This document shows, piece by piece, positions 1-7,341 of a stretch of 26,284 nucleotides of DNA. The notes under the pieces were generated by a model. It was not told the origin of the DNA, did no database searches, and was given only the letters and a program-made list of their open reading frames with translations. Every line of letters starts with the position of its first letter. The first letter of the stretch is position 1. The translations under genes and the position numbers were made by a program. The stretch is from DASSFZ01 sp036514635 (lineage in GTDB: Bacteria; Chloroflexota; Anaerolineae; Fen-1058), in NCBI GenBank assembly GCA_036514635.1, contig DATBWU010000383.1, forward strand, positions 1 through 26,284, given 5' to 3'.

Positions 1-297
1 CGCGCCCAGCCGATCCAATGCCCAGCCCGCGATGAAATCGTGCCGGTGCTCGATCGCCGCGAACAGAGTCATCGGGCGCACCGGCATAACCGACAACACC
101 ACCACCGGATCGAATGAGCTCAAGTGATTGACCACGCCGACAAATGCTTCCTGTAATGGAACCCGTTCGATGCCTTGCAGGTCGACGCGCGCGATCAGTT
201 TAGTCACTATCCGGGCGACGAATCGCGTCAGCCGGTGAAAGCCGGGCGTCGAGTGGCGGCGCGGCAGGTCCATTCGAGTCGTGCGTGTTGCGATCAT
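1..297 (-). CDS. PlsC-type acyltransferase, N-terminal part (cut by window edge)
   Basis: Reading leftwards from an ATG at 297, the frame stays open to the window edge and encodes 99 residues. It contains NHLSSFD, the HX4D catalytic motif of the glycerolphosphate acyltransferase family (PlsC/LPLAT), in which His and Asp drive acyl transfer to lysophosphatidic acid or a related acceptor. The preceding segment (ARVDLQGIERVP) matches the usual lead-in to that motif. The start codon overlaps the TGA of the LysM gene in an ATGA arrangement, so it is the last visible gene of the 2332-to-1 operon and probably translationally coupled. The C-terminal half, including the glycerol-phosphate binding motifs, is outside the window, so the acceptor cannot be named. 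Confidence 0.8.
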   Translation of the reverse strand, partial: MIATRTTRMDLPRRHSTPGFHRLTRFVARIVTKLIARVDLQGIERVPLQEAFVGVVNHLSSFDPVVVLSVMPVRPMTLFAAIEHRHDFIAGWALDRLGA

Positions 298-1280
298 GGT
301 GGAGCGGTCCGTCCTTGCGCGGCGAGCACGTAATCGTGCGGCAGTGTCCCGGCGGGGCCGTTCGGCGCAAGGCTGATCTCGAACTCCGTCACGGTGTTCG
401 CGGCCAATGTCCCATCGGCCACGGGAGCCTGTCGATAACCGGTGACGTGGCCCGCGTCGTCGTAAGTGGTCACGACAATACTGACTCCCGATGCGTTGAG
501 CGGGCCTTGATTGGCGATCGAGCCGGTGACTTTGAATTGAAGCCCGTCCAGTGCAGCCTGCCGGCTGACGACGGCGATCGGCATGTACCGGTTGCCCGGC
601 TCGGACGAGGTTTCGGCGCGAATGGCCGTGACGGCGAACGAGGCGACGTCCGCCGGGGGCGGGACGAACAACGCGCCGAACGGCGACTTGCCGCCGGCGG
701 GTACGACGTCGAGCGCGGTGAAAGCCGTGCCCGATGCGACTTCCGCGCCCGACGCGTCGAGCAGTGCCACGCGCACTTGCGTGTTTTCCAGCGCAGTCTC
801 GAGCGGATTGACCACTTCGCCCAGCACCAACACGCTGCCCGCAGGCGTCACGTACAACGCCGTGCCCTGTACGGTGACCGGCAGGGGCGTCGGCGTGGGC
901 AGTATCAACCCGCCCCCCGGCGCAGCCTGCGGTGCGCCGCTCCCGGCCGGAATGATCAACACCTGCCCGATCTGCAATGTCTCCGGGTTCAGCACACCGT
1001 TCGCCGCCTGCAAGGCGTCGAGCGTGCTGCCGTATTCTTGAGCAATGTCGATCAGCGTCTCGCCGGGCTGCACGATGTGAATGACCGGTGTCGGTGTCGG
1101 TGCGGGTGTCAGCGTCGGCGGCGGAGTGCGTTCGCCCGGCAGGTGGGTGGCGCGCGGCGTCGAGGTAGGCAACACTACGCCGAGCGGGGCGACGGTCGGC
1201 GTCGGCGCATCAGTCGGGCGACCGCCACAGCCGGTCAGCAGGCCGGCGATCGTCAGCCAGCCAAGCGTGCGTCTCATCAT
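294..1280 (-). CDS. LysM-domain lipoprotein
   Basis: The 328-residue product starts with a short basic and hydrophobic signal ending in the lipobox LLTGC (Cys about 18), so it should be a lipid-anchored surface protein. A Thr/Pro-rich linker (about 24-66) is followed by one LysM domain (about 68-112) with the typical HIVQPGETLIDIAQEYG start and QIGQVLIIP end; LysM domains bind peptidoglycan or other GlcNAc polymers. The C-terminal 200 residues look like one or two beta-sandwich FxLYD-like modules (for example FKVTGSIANQGPLNASGVSI), a fold often found in secreted proteins of unknown role. ATG at 1280 lies 3 bp past the DinB stop; a second ATG directly follows, so the start could be one codon later. 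A role at the cell envelope is inferred. Confidence 0.85.
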   Translation of the reverse strand: MMRRTLGWLTIAGLLTGCGGRPTDAPTPTVAPLGVVLPTSTPRATHLPGERTPPPTLTPAPTPTPVIHIVQPGETLIDIAQEYGSTLDALQAANGVLNPETLQIGQVLIIPAGSGAPQAAPGGGLILPTPTPLPVTVQGTALYVTPAGSVLVLGEVVNPLETALENTQVRVALLDASGAEVASGTAFTALDVVPAGGKSPFGALFVPPPADVASFAVTAIRAETSSEPGNRYMPIAVVSRQAALDGLQFKVTGSIANQGPLNASGVSIVVTTYDDAGHVTGYRQAPVADGTLAANTVTEFEISLAPNGPAGTLPHDYVLAAQGRTAPP

Positions 1281-1283
1281 CGT

Positions 1284-1766
1284 CTAACGCCGATTCCGCC
1301 ACGCCGCGTGAATCGCCCGCATCTGCTCAATGTGGTCCGGGATGTGCCGTTCGTATACCCTGAGCCAGTCGTCCATCGTCATGATCCCGTTTTCGGGATG
1401 ATCGATTGTGTTCGACCAGGCCGATTCCGGCAGCGTCTTGATCAGGTTGTAACTCGCCCGGCGCAGGTACTTGAACAGTTCCAACGCATCGTCGGTGCTC
1501 TGATCGCCGTAACGCAGCGCCTTCGCCCACGCATTTTCATCGTAAGCCATCACCCGTTTGCCCGGCTCGGCGACGAGCGTCCGGCAGCGAATGTAGCTAT
1601 TCGTCTCGCTGTCGGCGATGTGCACCACGATGTCGTGGATGCTCCACGGATCGGCAGGCGATCGGTACGGCCACATCTCTCTCGGAAACTCTTTCAGCGC
1701 ATCGATCAGCCGGGCGTGCGCGCTGCCATACGACTCGATCATCTGTACCCGTTCGTGCGAAGTCAC
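1284..1766 (-). CDS. DinB-like (DinB_2) domain protein
   Basis: This 160-residue protein has the four-helix DinB/YfiT pattern: an N-terminal helix (ERVQMIESYGSAHARLIDAL), the conserved WSIHDIVVHIADSE segment with its metal-ligand type His, and a C-terminal HIPDHIEQMRAI helix with two more His. Members are metal-dependent enzymes, often thiol transferases, but most are uncharacterised. A longer reading from 1832 exists, but a GTG at 1766 overlapping the upstream TGA by 4 bp (GTGA) is the better start. It sits between the phosphoribosyltransferase and the LysM gene and is almost certainly co-transcribed with both. Substrate unknown. Confidence 0.85.
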   Translation of the reverse strand: MTSHERVQMIESYGSAHARLIDALKEFPREMWPYRSPADPWSIHDIVVHIADSETNSYIRCRTLVAEPGKRVMAYDENAWAKALRYGDQSTDDALELFKYLRRASYNLIKTLPESAWSNTIDHPENGIMTMDDWLRVYERHIPDHIEQMRAIHAAWRNRR

Positions 1767-2332
1767 GTTTGCCCGCCCTTCGTGTCGGCGGTGAACACCG
1801 GCAGATGTCCGAGTGCGATGATGTCCTTCCACTTGGCCCGCTCGCCTTCGGTGAACACCGCCGCCGTGGCGATGATTTGCCCGCCGGCTTTCTCGATGAT
1901 CAGGCGCATACCCTGGAGCGTGCTGCCGGTGCTGATGACGTCGTCAACCAGCACGATCTTCTTGCCGTTGATCAAGTGGCGGTCTTTCTCGTCGAGGTAC
2001 AACGTCTGCGGCTGGCCGGTGGTGATGCTGAGCGTTTCGGCGTTCACGCTATCGCCCATGTACGGCTTATACATCTTGCGCAGCACCACGTAGGGCAATT
2101 CGGTCTCGACCGACAGCGCGTGCACCAGCGGAATGCTCTTGGCCTCGGCGGTGACGAGTGTCTGCGCTTCTTGCGGAATCCGCTTGGCGAGCGCCTTCGC
2201 GGCTGCCTCGACAACCTCCGTATCGCCCAGCATATTGAAGATGGCGATACGCACACCGGGCGCGACCTCGAATAGCGGCAAGTCGCGAGGCAATCCGGCG
2301 ATCTTGACGGAATGAACCTGTCGCTTGGTCAT
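1763..2332 (-). CDS. Adenine phosphoribosyltransferase-like PRTase
   Basis: The 189-residue protein is a type I phosphoribosyltransferase. The PRPP-binding loop is clear as VLVDDVISTGSTL (about 128-140), and the middle carries the LVTAEAKSIPLVHALS and LRKMYKPYM segments typical of the adenine/xanthine PRTase group. Such enzymes salvage purine bases by transferring ribose phosphate from PRPP. Base specificity cannot be read from sequence alone, and these divergent APRT-like proteins can also be regulators. An upstream TTG would lengthen the product by four residues, but that stretch holds the GGAGG ribosome site, so ATG at 2332 is the start. It is the first gene of the operon running to position 1. 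Confidence 0.85.
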   Translation of the reverse strand: MTKRQVHSVKIAGLPRDLPLFEVAPGVRIAIFNMLGDTEVVEAAAKALAKRIPQEAQTLVTAEAKSIPLVHALSVETELPYVVLRKMYKPYMGDSVNAETLSITTGQPQTLYLDEKDRHLINGKKIVLVDDVISTGSTLQGMRLIIEKAGGQIIATAAVFTEGERAKWKDIIALGHLPVFTADTKGGQT

Positions 2333-2391
2333 GAGTTCCTCCAAGAGAGAATAGCGTGATAAAATAATCGATGCTCACCACCAAGACACGA

Positions 2392-2467
2392 AGAGCCTGT
2401 CTGAAAAGCCCTGATGATTAACCACCACGCCCTATCCGACGCATCGCGTCGGGGGCGCGCTAGGCGA
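2392..2467 (+). repeat. Dispersed repeat with transposon-like end, copy 1
   Basis: It starts with AGAGCCTGTCTGAAAA, identical to the inverse of 12434-12449 and nearly identical to the two ends of the 102-bp element at 25892-25993. The inner part (about 2421-2467), with the hairpin CCGACGCATCGCGTCGG and the tail CGCGCTAGGCGA, recurs inverted at about 12376-12422. Only one terminal repeat is visible, so this looks like a one-ended or truncated non-autonomous element. Confidence 0.65.
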
Positions 2468-2630
2468 GTCACCAAGACACCAAGAATCTCAAAGGTTTCT
2501 TCGTGACGCTTGCCCCCTTCAGGGGGTGGTGTCTTGGTGGTGAGTTTTAGGACAATCGCTAAGATTCCTTTGTGCCTTTGTGGTTAATCACTTCAGCTCT
2601 TCCGGGTTGAGTGGGAAAATCGCACCACCC

Positions 2631-2762
2631 GCCCGGCGATCAATCGCCGGGCTACGGATACGAAACCCCGTAAACGGGGTTCTAGCCCGATTTATCGGGC
2701 TTTGTATCCTTAGCCCGAAGATTCACACCTGCACCGCACCTGCGGTGCAAGTGTCTTCGGGC
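2631..2762. repeat. Composite four-hairpin element, copy 1
   Basis: Hairpin A (2631-2652) has a 10-bp stem and loop CA. The arm TACGGATAC (2653-2661) pairs with GTATCCTTA (2704-2712) with one mismatch. Inside the arm lie hairpin B (2664-2681, 8 bp, loop AA) and hairpin C (2684-2701, 8 bp, loop TT). Hairpin D (2713-2762) has a 9-bp stem enclosing a nested hairpin with loop CC at 2731-2748. The same A-arm-B-C-arm-D order is seen at 10946, 15343, 20991 and 26124. Confidence 0.75.
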
Positions 2763-2813
2763 GAACCCCGCCAAAGCCGGGAGAGCCATCACTTCAAAGT
2801 TCGAGAGACGACA

Positions 2814-3368
2814 ATGGATGAAACTGTGCTGGCCGAACTGCTGACGTTTTTCAAAGCGCTCGTCGATCCTGATCGGCTGGCCGTCGCCGGGCGGCTGGCG
2901 AAGTCGAGCGCGACGATCGAGACCTTGTCTGCCGAGCTCGATTTACCGCGTATCGACGTTCAACGCCACCTCGATCGACTCGTCGACGCCGGGCTGGTCG
3001 CCGCATCCGGCGGCGTCTACACACTCAATCACGACGCGCTGCACGCGCAGGCGCGCCGCGTGCTCTCGTCACCCGTGCCCGCCGCATCGCCCGCCAACGC
3101 CGTCGAAAAAGTGCTGGCCGATTATCTGCGCCCGGACGGATCGCTCAAAGAAATCCCCAGCCAACTGAAGAAAAAGATCATCGTCTACCGATACATCGCG
3201 CAGCACTTCGACGAGGGGCGGCACTACACCGAGAAGGAAATCAACGAAATCCTCAAGCGCTTTCACCCGGATGTCGCCTCGATCCGGCGCGACCTTTTCG
3301 ATTTAGGTTTCCTCGAGCGGCGCGAAGATGGCAGCGACTACTGGCGAACGGAAGCCAATGCATTCTAA
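2814..3368 (+). CDS. DUF2087 / ArsR-like HTH transcriptional regulator
   Basis: The 184-residue product begins with an ArsR-type winged helix (about 1-75): LLTFFKALVDPDRLAVAGRL, a recognition-helix region around LSAELDLPRIDVQRHLDRL, and a wing ending in GGVYTLN. The C-terminal half is a DUF2087 domain (about 108-178) with KKKIIVYRYIAQHF, the YTEKEINEIL helix and RRDLFDLGFLER. This combination is known in predicted DNA-binding regulators; target and ligand are not known. The frame is open upstream to 2580, but that part is made of hairpin repeats, so ATG 2814 is taken as start. Gene and downstream protease converge on a shared 12-bp terminator stem. Confidence 0.85.
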   Translation: MDETVLAELLTFFKALVDPDRLAVAGRLAKSSATIETLSAELDLPRIDVQRHLDRLVDAGLVAASGGVYTLNHDALHAQARRVLSSPVPAASPANAVEKVLADYLRPDGSLKEIPSQLKKKIIVYRYIAQHFDEGRHYTEKEINEILKRFHPDVASIRRDLFDLGFLERREDGSDYWRTEANAF

Positions 3369-3395
3369 CACAACCTTGCAACGGATAGACAACGG

Positions 3396-3427
3396 ATAAA
3401 CGGATACGACGGCGCGTATCCGTTTAT
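3396..3427. terminator. Bidirectional terminator hairpin
   Basis: A perfect 12-bp stem, ATAAACGGATAC (3396-3407) and its complement (3416-3427), encloses an 8-base loop. It sits between the convergent DUF2087 gene (stop 3368) and protease gene (stop 3466). The A/T-rich stem base could serve as the U-tract in either direction. The word ACGGATA is repeated twice just upstream. Confidence 0.6.
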
Positions 3428-3465
3428 TCGGTCATCATCCGCTGCTCTGCCCGCAACGCTGAAGG

Positions 3466-4467
3466 CTACGTCACAATCTCAACGCCCAACATCTGAATCA
3501 CATCTTGAATCGGATTCAGAATCGTCGTCGTCTCCGATCCGGCGAACAACAGCCCGACGACGCGCTTCTGCATGTCGAGCACCGCCGAGCCGGAATCGCC
3601 GCCGGCGCTCATCGCGCCCGCCATCAGCTGGCCGGTGAACGTGGCGAGCGGCCCGCCATAGTTCACGGTGACCGTCACTTCCACCTGTAAAATCGTGCTG
3701 GTGGTATAGCCGGTGGTGCGCCCCGACTTTTGCACCTGCGCTCCCAGCGTGACCGTGCTCACGCCGGTCGGCACGCCGATGTTGAGAATGCCGGGAATGA
3801 CCAGATCAGGTGTCGTGGGTCGCGCCAATGCGCAATCGACCCGGTTGTTGCCCGGCTCGTTCTGGAGCGGAGATCGAGGCTTGAGGCCCAGCAACGCCAG
3901 CAACTGCGCCAGACAACCGGGCGGGGCGGGCAGCGTGCCATCGAACGCGATCGGGATGAACTCGGCCAGCGTGCCGATCTGATCCGCCGACGTGCCGCCA
4001 TCGTATGCGCCGGGCTGCAAGATCGCGTCGCCCACCTGCGCGTTGTTGCTGTTCGCCAGGACGTGGTTATTGCTGAGGATGAGCGTCTGGGCGTTCTTGC
4101 GCACCAGGCAGCCCAACGTGCCGGCGGTGATTTGATAATGCCCAATGCTCACGCCGGGCGGCGCAGGTCGAAACTTTTTCTTCGGGTCCTGAAAGGCGCG
4201 GATGTCACCCGTCTCGATCACGTCGGTTTGAACGCCGCCGATCGCCTTGGGCACCACGGCCGACGCGCTGAGCTGCGCCAGCGGCAACTTTTTCCGAACG
4301 GATACGATGACCGACAGTTCGTTGGTCGGCGTGTCGCCGGCAATCTTGTACCCGACCCCGGTGGCGACGACGTTGGGCAAGTGCATCAACGTCTCGACAT
4401 GTTGGCGCTTCACGGCCAGAGCAGCCGACAGCGCGGCACCCATCGCAGCATTGGGTAGCGAACTCAT
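3466..4467 (-). CDS. Trypsin-like serine protease with N-terminal accessory domain
   Basis: The 333-residue protein has a trypsin-type catalytic triad in order: His in LSNNHVL (about 134), Asp in NRVDCAL (about 210) and Ser in GGDSGSA (about 290). No signal peptide or membrane segment is visible, so it appears cytoplasmic unless exported by another route. Residues 1-90 form a separate domain (LPNVVATGVGYK, SVIVSVRKK, VQTDVIETGDIRAF) that is clearly homologous to the whole product of the next gene upstream. Proteins of this layout occur in many bacteria as S1-like peptidases of unknown role. A GGGAGG ribosome site precedes the ATG. The upstream small gene is 53 bp away on the same strand and is probably co-transcribed. 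Confidence 0.88.
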   Translation of the reverse strand: MSSLPNAAMGAALSAALAVKRQHVETLMHLPNVVATGVGYKIAGDTPTNELSVIVSVRKKLPLAQLSASAVVPKAIGGVQTDVIETGDIRAFQDPKKKFRPAPPGVSIGHYQITAGTLGCLVRKNAQTLILSNNHVLANSNNAQVGDAILQPGAYDGGTSADQIGTLAEFIPIAFDGTLPAPPGCLAQLLALLGLKPRSPLQNEPGNNRVDCALARPTTPDLVIPGILNIGVPTGVSTVTLGAQVQKSGRTTGYTTSTILQVEVTVTVNYGGPLATFTGQLMAGAMSAGGDSGSAVLDMQKRVVGLLFAGSETTTILNPIQDVIQMLGVEIVT

Positions 4468-4520
4468 GTTATCCCTCCCTGTGAATGTGCTAGTCTTTCC
4501 AGGCTTCCGCAGCCTGGGGG

Positions 4521-4778
4521 CTACATGGCTCGAATCTCGCCGGTCTCGACTACATCGACCGGCACACCCTCAATCGATGACGGGATCACTTCCCCGCTCT
4601 TCAGTTGTGACGCGGGCACTTTCTTCTTCACCGACACGACGATGCTCACTTCGTCCGATCGCACACCGCCGCGCGTCCGGTAGCCGACCCCGACTCCGAC
4701 GACGTTCGGCAGGCGCATCCATTCCTTTTCGTACTTGCGCTTGATCGCGGTCACGCGCTGAATAACATCTTGAGACAT
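4521..4778 (-). CDS. Small stand-alone homologue of the protease N-terminal domain
   Basis: This 85-residue protein aligns end to end with residues about 20-92 of the trypsin-like protease encoded next to it: LPNVVGVGVGY, SIVVSVKKK, a VP..QL..GEVIP stretch and a GVPVDVVETGEIRA end are shared. There is no catalytic part and no signal peptide. An AAGGAG ribosome site lies 7 bases before ATG 4778. It may bind the protease or its partners, for example as inhibitor, chaperone or targeting subunit; that is inference. Downstream gap to the protease gene is 53 bp. Confidence 0.8.
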   Translation of the reverse strand: MSQDVIQRVTAIKRKYEKEWMRLPNVVGVGVGYRTRGGVRSDEVSIVVSVKKKVPASQLKSGEVIPSSIEGVPVDVVETGEIRAM

Positions 4779-4795
4779 GGCGACTCCTTCTCAGG

Positions 4796-4844
4796 GACGA
4801 ATGACGAAGGACCAACCGCAGTCCTCCGTCTTTGGTCGTTCGTC
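4796..4844. repeat. Heptad palindrome, GAC type, copy 1
   Basis: Seven contiguous 7-bp words fill the gap: three beginning with GAC (GACGAAT, GACGAAG, GACCAAC) and four ending in GTC (CGCAGTC, CTCCGTC, TTTGGTC, GTTCGTC). The two halves are roughly reverse complements. The right end abuts the TAG stop (4845-4847) of the SRAP gene. Confidence 0.75.
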
Positions 4845-5525
4845 CTACTTCACCGGGACGATACACTCCGGCACGTCGTTCTCCGGCTTGTTGACCAGTT
4901 TCGACACCGGGTGCGCCGTCATGGGCGAGGCCGGGTACGGCTTGAGCAGACTGCTCAACTTGTCCGATTCTTGCTCGTTCGGGTCGAGCCAGCGCTCATA
5001 CGCCTCGGGCTTAAGGATGACCGGCATCCGATCGTGGATCTTCTCCATCAGCGCATTCGGCGTGGTCGTGATGATCGCGCAGGATAGGATCGTCTCGTCC
5101 GCCTCTGGCGACCGCCACGCTTCCCACAGTCCGGCAAAGGCGAACGGCTCACCCGATTTCAATCGAATGTACATCGGCGTCTTCGATTTGCCGCCCGGCT
5201 CTTTCCGCCACTCGTAGAATCCATCGGCCAGGATCAGGCAGCGTCGCTTCTTGAAGGCCGATCGGAACGACGGCTTCTCGACGAGCGTTTCGGCGCGCGC
5301 GTTGATCAGCCGATTGCCGAGGCCGGGGTCTTTGGCCCACGCGGGAATCAGCCCCCAGTGGAACAATTCCAGCGTGTGCTGGCCGTTGTTCGCCACCGTG
5401 GCGACGGGCTGCGTCGGCGCGATGTTGTAACGCGGCGAGAGCGTCAGCTGCGCCGGCACTTTCAGCCAGCCGAACGTCCTTTGTAGCTCGTCAGGGTCAA
5501 TCGTCAGCGTGAAGCGTCCGCACAT
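4845..5525 (-). CDS. SRAP domain protein (YedK/HMCES family)
   Basis: The 226-residue product starts MCGRFTL, putting the catalytic Cys at position 2, as required in SRAP proteins once the initiator Met is removed. The other family signatures are present: YNIAPTQ, the LINARAET segment with the conserved Asn, DGFYEW with the conserved Glu, and IHDRMPVIL with the active-site His. SRAP proteins form a thiazolidine crosslink with abasic sites in single-stranded DNA and protect them. A longer frame to 5579 is open, but the Cys2 requirement and the GGAG-rich ribosome site fix the start at 5525. Length is normal for the family. The stop codon is shared with the boundary of a repeat element. Confidence 0.95.
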   Translation of the reverse strand: MCGRFTLTIDPDELQRTFGWLKVPAQLTLSPRYNIAPTQPVATVANNGQHTLELFHWGLIPAWAKDPGLGNRLINARAETLVEKPSFRSAFKKRRCLILADGFYEWRKEPGGKSKTPMYIRLKSGEPFAFAGLWEAWRSPEADETILSCAIITTTPNALMEKIHDRMPVILKPEAYERWLDPNEQESDKLSSLLKPYPASPMTAHPVSKLVNKPENDVPECIVPVK

Positions 5526-5677
5526 ATCTCCTCTCTCCTCCCGGGTGGCCGGCACTTTCGCAGACCCCCGTAGCGACACATGCGCCGCGCTCCCACTCCG
5601 CTGCGCTACGGGGACTTCGTGCGCGCAACGCAGTGCAGTGAGCGAAGGGGGCAGAAGTGCCGATCACCTTGCTTTTC

Positions 5678-5706
5678 TTGACCGATCCTCTAAGCCCGGT
5701 TACAAT
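5678..5706 (+). promoter_or_regulatory. Sigma70-type promoter of the oxoamine synthase gene
   Basis: TTGACC (5678-5683) and TACAAT (5701-5706) are separated by 17 bp. This predicts a transcript start near 5713 and a leader of about 65 bases before ATG 5779. Confidence 0.7.
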
Positions 5707-5778
5707 CGTCACAAGCCCGGATGCAAACCAATTGAATCATCCCAACCCAGACTCATCACACCGAAAGGGGAATCATCC

Positions 5779-6969
5779 ATGGATTTGTTCAAGAAAGTCC
5801 GCGAGTCGGAGCTGATGCGGGATGCTCACGAAGCCATCGAGAGCGGCATTTACCCCTACTTCAAGCCACTTGACGATACCGAAGGCAGCGAGGTCGTGAT
5901 AGACGGCCGTCGCATCCTGATGATCGGCTCCAACAACTACCTCGGCCTGACCACCCATCCCAAAGTGCGTGAAGCGGCGATCGAAGCCATCAAGCACTAC
6001 GGCACGTCCTGCACCGGTTCGCGCTTCCTCAACGGGACGTTGGCGCTGCACCACGAGCTCGAACACCGCCTGGCGGCGTTCGTCGGCAAGCCGGCCGCGC
6101 TGGTGTTCTCGACCGGCATGCAGACCAACCTCGGCGTGATCTCGGCGCTGGTGCAGCGCGGCGATGTGGCGGTCATCGACAAGGACGATCACGCCAGTAT
6201 TGTCGACGGCTGCAAGCTATCCTTCGGCGAGATGAAGCGCTTCCCGCATAACGATCTGGAAGCGTTGGAGCGCCTCTTGAAGAGCATCCCGGACGACAAA
6301 GGCATCCTGCTCGTCGTGGACGGCGTGTACAGCATGGGCGGCGACATCGCGCCGTTGCCGCAACTGATCGAGCTGGGCAAGGCGCACGGCGCGCGGCTGA
6401 TGGTGGACGACGCGCACGCCTCCGGCGTGCTGGGTCGCAACGGTCGCGGCACCGCCGACTACTTCGGGCTGACCGATCAGGTCGATCTGATCATGAGCAC
6501 CTTCAGCAAGTCGTTCGCCTCGCTGGGCGGTTTCATCGCCGGCGACGAAGACGTGATCTTCTACATCAAGCACAACGCGCGCTCCCTGATCTTCTCGGCG
6601 TCGATGCCGGCCTCGAACGTCGCCGCCGTGCTGGCCGCGCTGGACATCATGGAACAGGAGCCGGAGCGCGTGACGCGGGTCAATGTCATCGGCGAGCGCG
6701 TGCGCCGCGAACTGAAGGGCATGGGCTTCAACATCGGCCCCAGCCAGACACCCATCGTGCCGATCATCATCGGCGACCGCGATCGGACGGTGCTGGCCTG
6801 GAACATGCTCTTCCACGCCGGGTTGTTCACCAACTGCATCCTCTCGCCGGCTGTGCCGCCAGGCATGGACCTGTTGCGCACCTCGTATATGGCGACGCAC
6901 ACCGACGAACAAATCGATCGCGCGCTGGAAATCTTCCGCACGGTCGGCAAGCAGCTGGAACTGATCTGA
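5779..6969 (+). CDS. Alpha-oxoamine synthase family PLP enzyme
   Basis: The 396-residue protein belongs to the PLP-dependent group that condenses an amino acid with an acyl-CoA (KBL, BioF, serine palmitoyltransferase). Visible landmarks are NNYLGL, YGTSCTGSRFLNG, the MVDDAHASGVLG segment with the PLP-stacking and ring-binding residues, and the Schiff-base Lys in STFSKSFASLGG (about 243). Length is normal. The C-terminal half resembles the subgroup often labelled serine palmitoyltransferase-like in bacteria without a bio cluster nearby, so sphingoid base synthesis is possible, but BioF or KBL activity cannot be excluded. The frame is open upstream to 5509, but ATG 5779 follows AAAGGGG and a good promoter, and family homology begins here. 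It is monocistronic or leads into the FmdB gene. Confidence 0.88.
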   Translation: MDLFKKVRESELMRDAHEAIESGIYPYFKPLDDTEGSEVVIDGRRILMIGSNNYLGLTTHPKVREAAIEAIKHYGTSCTGSRFLNGTLALHHELEHRLAAFVGKPAALVFSTGMQTNLGVISALVQRGDVAVIDKDDHASIVDGCKLSFGEMKRFPHNDLEALERLLKSIPDDKGILLVVDGVYSMGGDIAPLPQLIELGKAHGARLMVDDAHASGVLGRNGRGTADYFGLTDQVDLIMSTFSKSFASLGGFIAGDEDVIFYIKHNARSLIFSASMPASNVAAVLAALDIMEQEPERVTRVNVIGERVRRELKGMGFNIGPSQTPIVPIIIGDRDRTVLAWNMLFHAGLFTNCILSPAVPPGMDLLRTSYMATHTDEQIDRALEIFRTVGKQLELI

Positions 6970-7043
6970 GTTAGAATTTGGAAGTGCAAGGTAGAGTATA
7001 GTCTTTTTGGGGCGGGGCGCAACACCCATTGGGAGGAGATTGG

Positions 7044-7268
7044 ATGCCGATCTACGAGTATTACTGTACGGACTGCCAGACAAAGTTCGACGCGCTGAGG
7101 TCAATGGCGCGGGCCGACGAGGCCATGGCTTGCGCGGAGTGCGGCGGCAGGCACACGGCGCGCGTGCTGTCGATCTTCGCCGTGAGGAGCGGCGACGGCG
7201 CGTCGGTGATGGAGTCGCCCGGCGGAGGGTGCGCCTGCGGCGGCCAGTGCGCGTGCGGGCGACATTGA
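7044..7268 (+). CDS. FmdB-type zinc ribbon protein
   Basis: This 74-residue protein starts MPIYEYYCTDC, the hallmark of the FmdB/CxxC_CxxC_SSSS family, with two Cys pairs (CTDC and CAEC) likely holding one zinc. The C-terminus adds an unusual Cys/Gly-rich tail (GGGCACGG, CACGRH) with four more Cys. The family has been tied to regulation of formamidase and to unknown roles; function here is not known. GGGAGGAG at 7031-7038 is the ribosome site and selects ATG 7044 over an earlier in-frame ATG. Confidence 0.85.
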   Translation: MPIYEYYCTDCQTKFDALRSMARADEAMACAECGGRHTARVLSIFAVRSGDGASVMESPGGGCACGGQCACGRH

Positions 7269-7285
7269 GCCGATGAAAGAACAAC

Positions 7286-7341
7286 GACGAAGGACGAACG
7301 ACGGAGGCTGTGCCTTCGTCGTTTGTCTTTGGTCCTTCGTC
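7286..7341. repeat. Heptad palindrome, GAC type, copy 2
   Basis: Eight contiguous 7-bp words in phase: GACGAAG, GACGAAC, GACGGAG, a central GCTGTGC, then CTTCGTC, GTTTGTC, TTTGGTC and CTTCGTC. The last word overlaps the TGA stop (7340-7342) of the convergent M24 peptidase gene. It probably also acts as a transcription terminator between the FmdB and M24 genes. Confidence 0.78.

Larger units (their letters stand above)
2333..2813. other. Repeat-rich intergenic region, 481 bp
   Basis: The gap between the PRTase start and the DUF2087 gene has no convincing ORF. From left to right it holds the promoter zone of the PRTase operon, a copy of the AGAGCCTGTCTGAAAA repeat (2392-2407) with its neighbouring hairpin, an inverted pair of CCAAGACACC words around 2470 and 2528, and the four-hairpin composite element at 2631-2762. 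The remaining 50 bases lead into the start of the regulator gene. Confidence 0.8.

Noticed and set aside
285..2093. 602-codon open frame on the plus strand over the first operon
   Set aside because: Opposite-strand genes have LysM, DinB and PRTase motifs; this frame shows none.
2631..2762. Riboswitch or leader RNA upstream of the DUF2087 regulator
   Set aside because: The same multi-hairpin layout occurs in four other unrelated gaps, so a dispersed repeat explains it better.
6971..7002. Promoter before the FmdB gene
   Set aside because: TATAGT at 6997-7002 is plausible as -10, but no -35 lies at 16-18 bp (closest give spacers of 13 or 20), so it was not listed.
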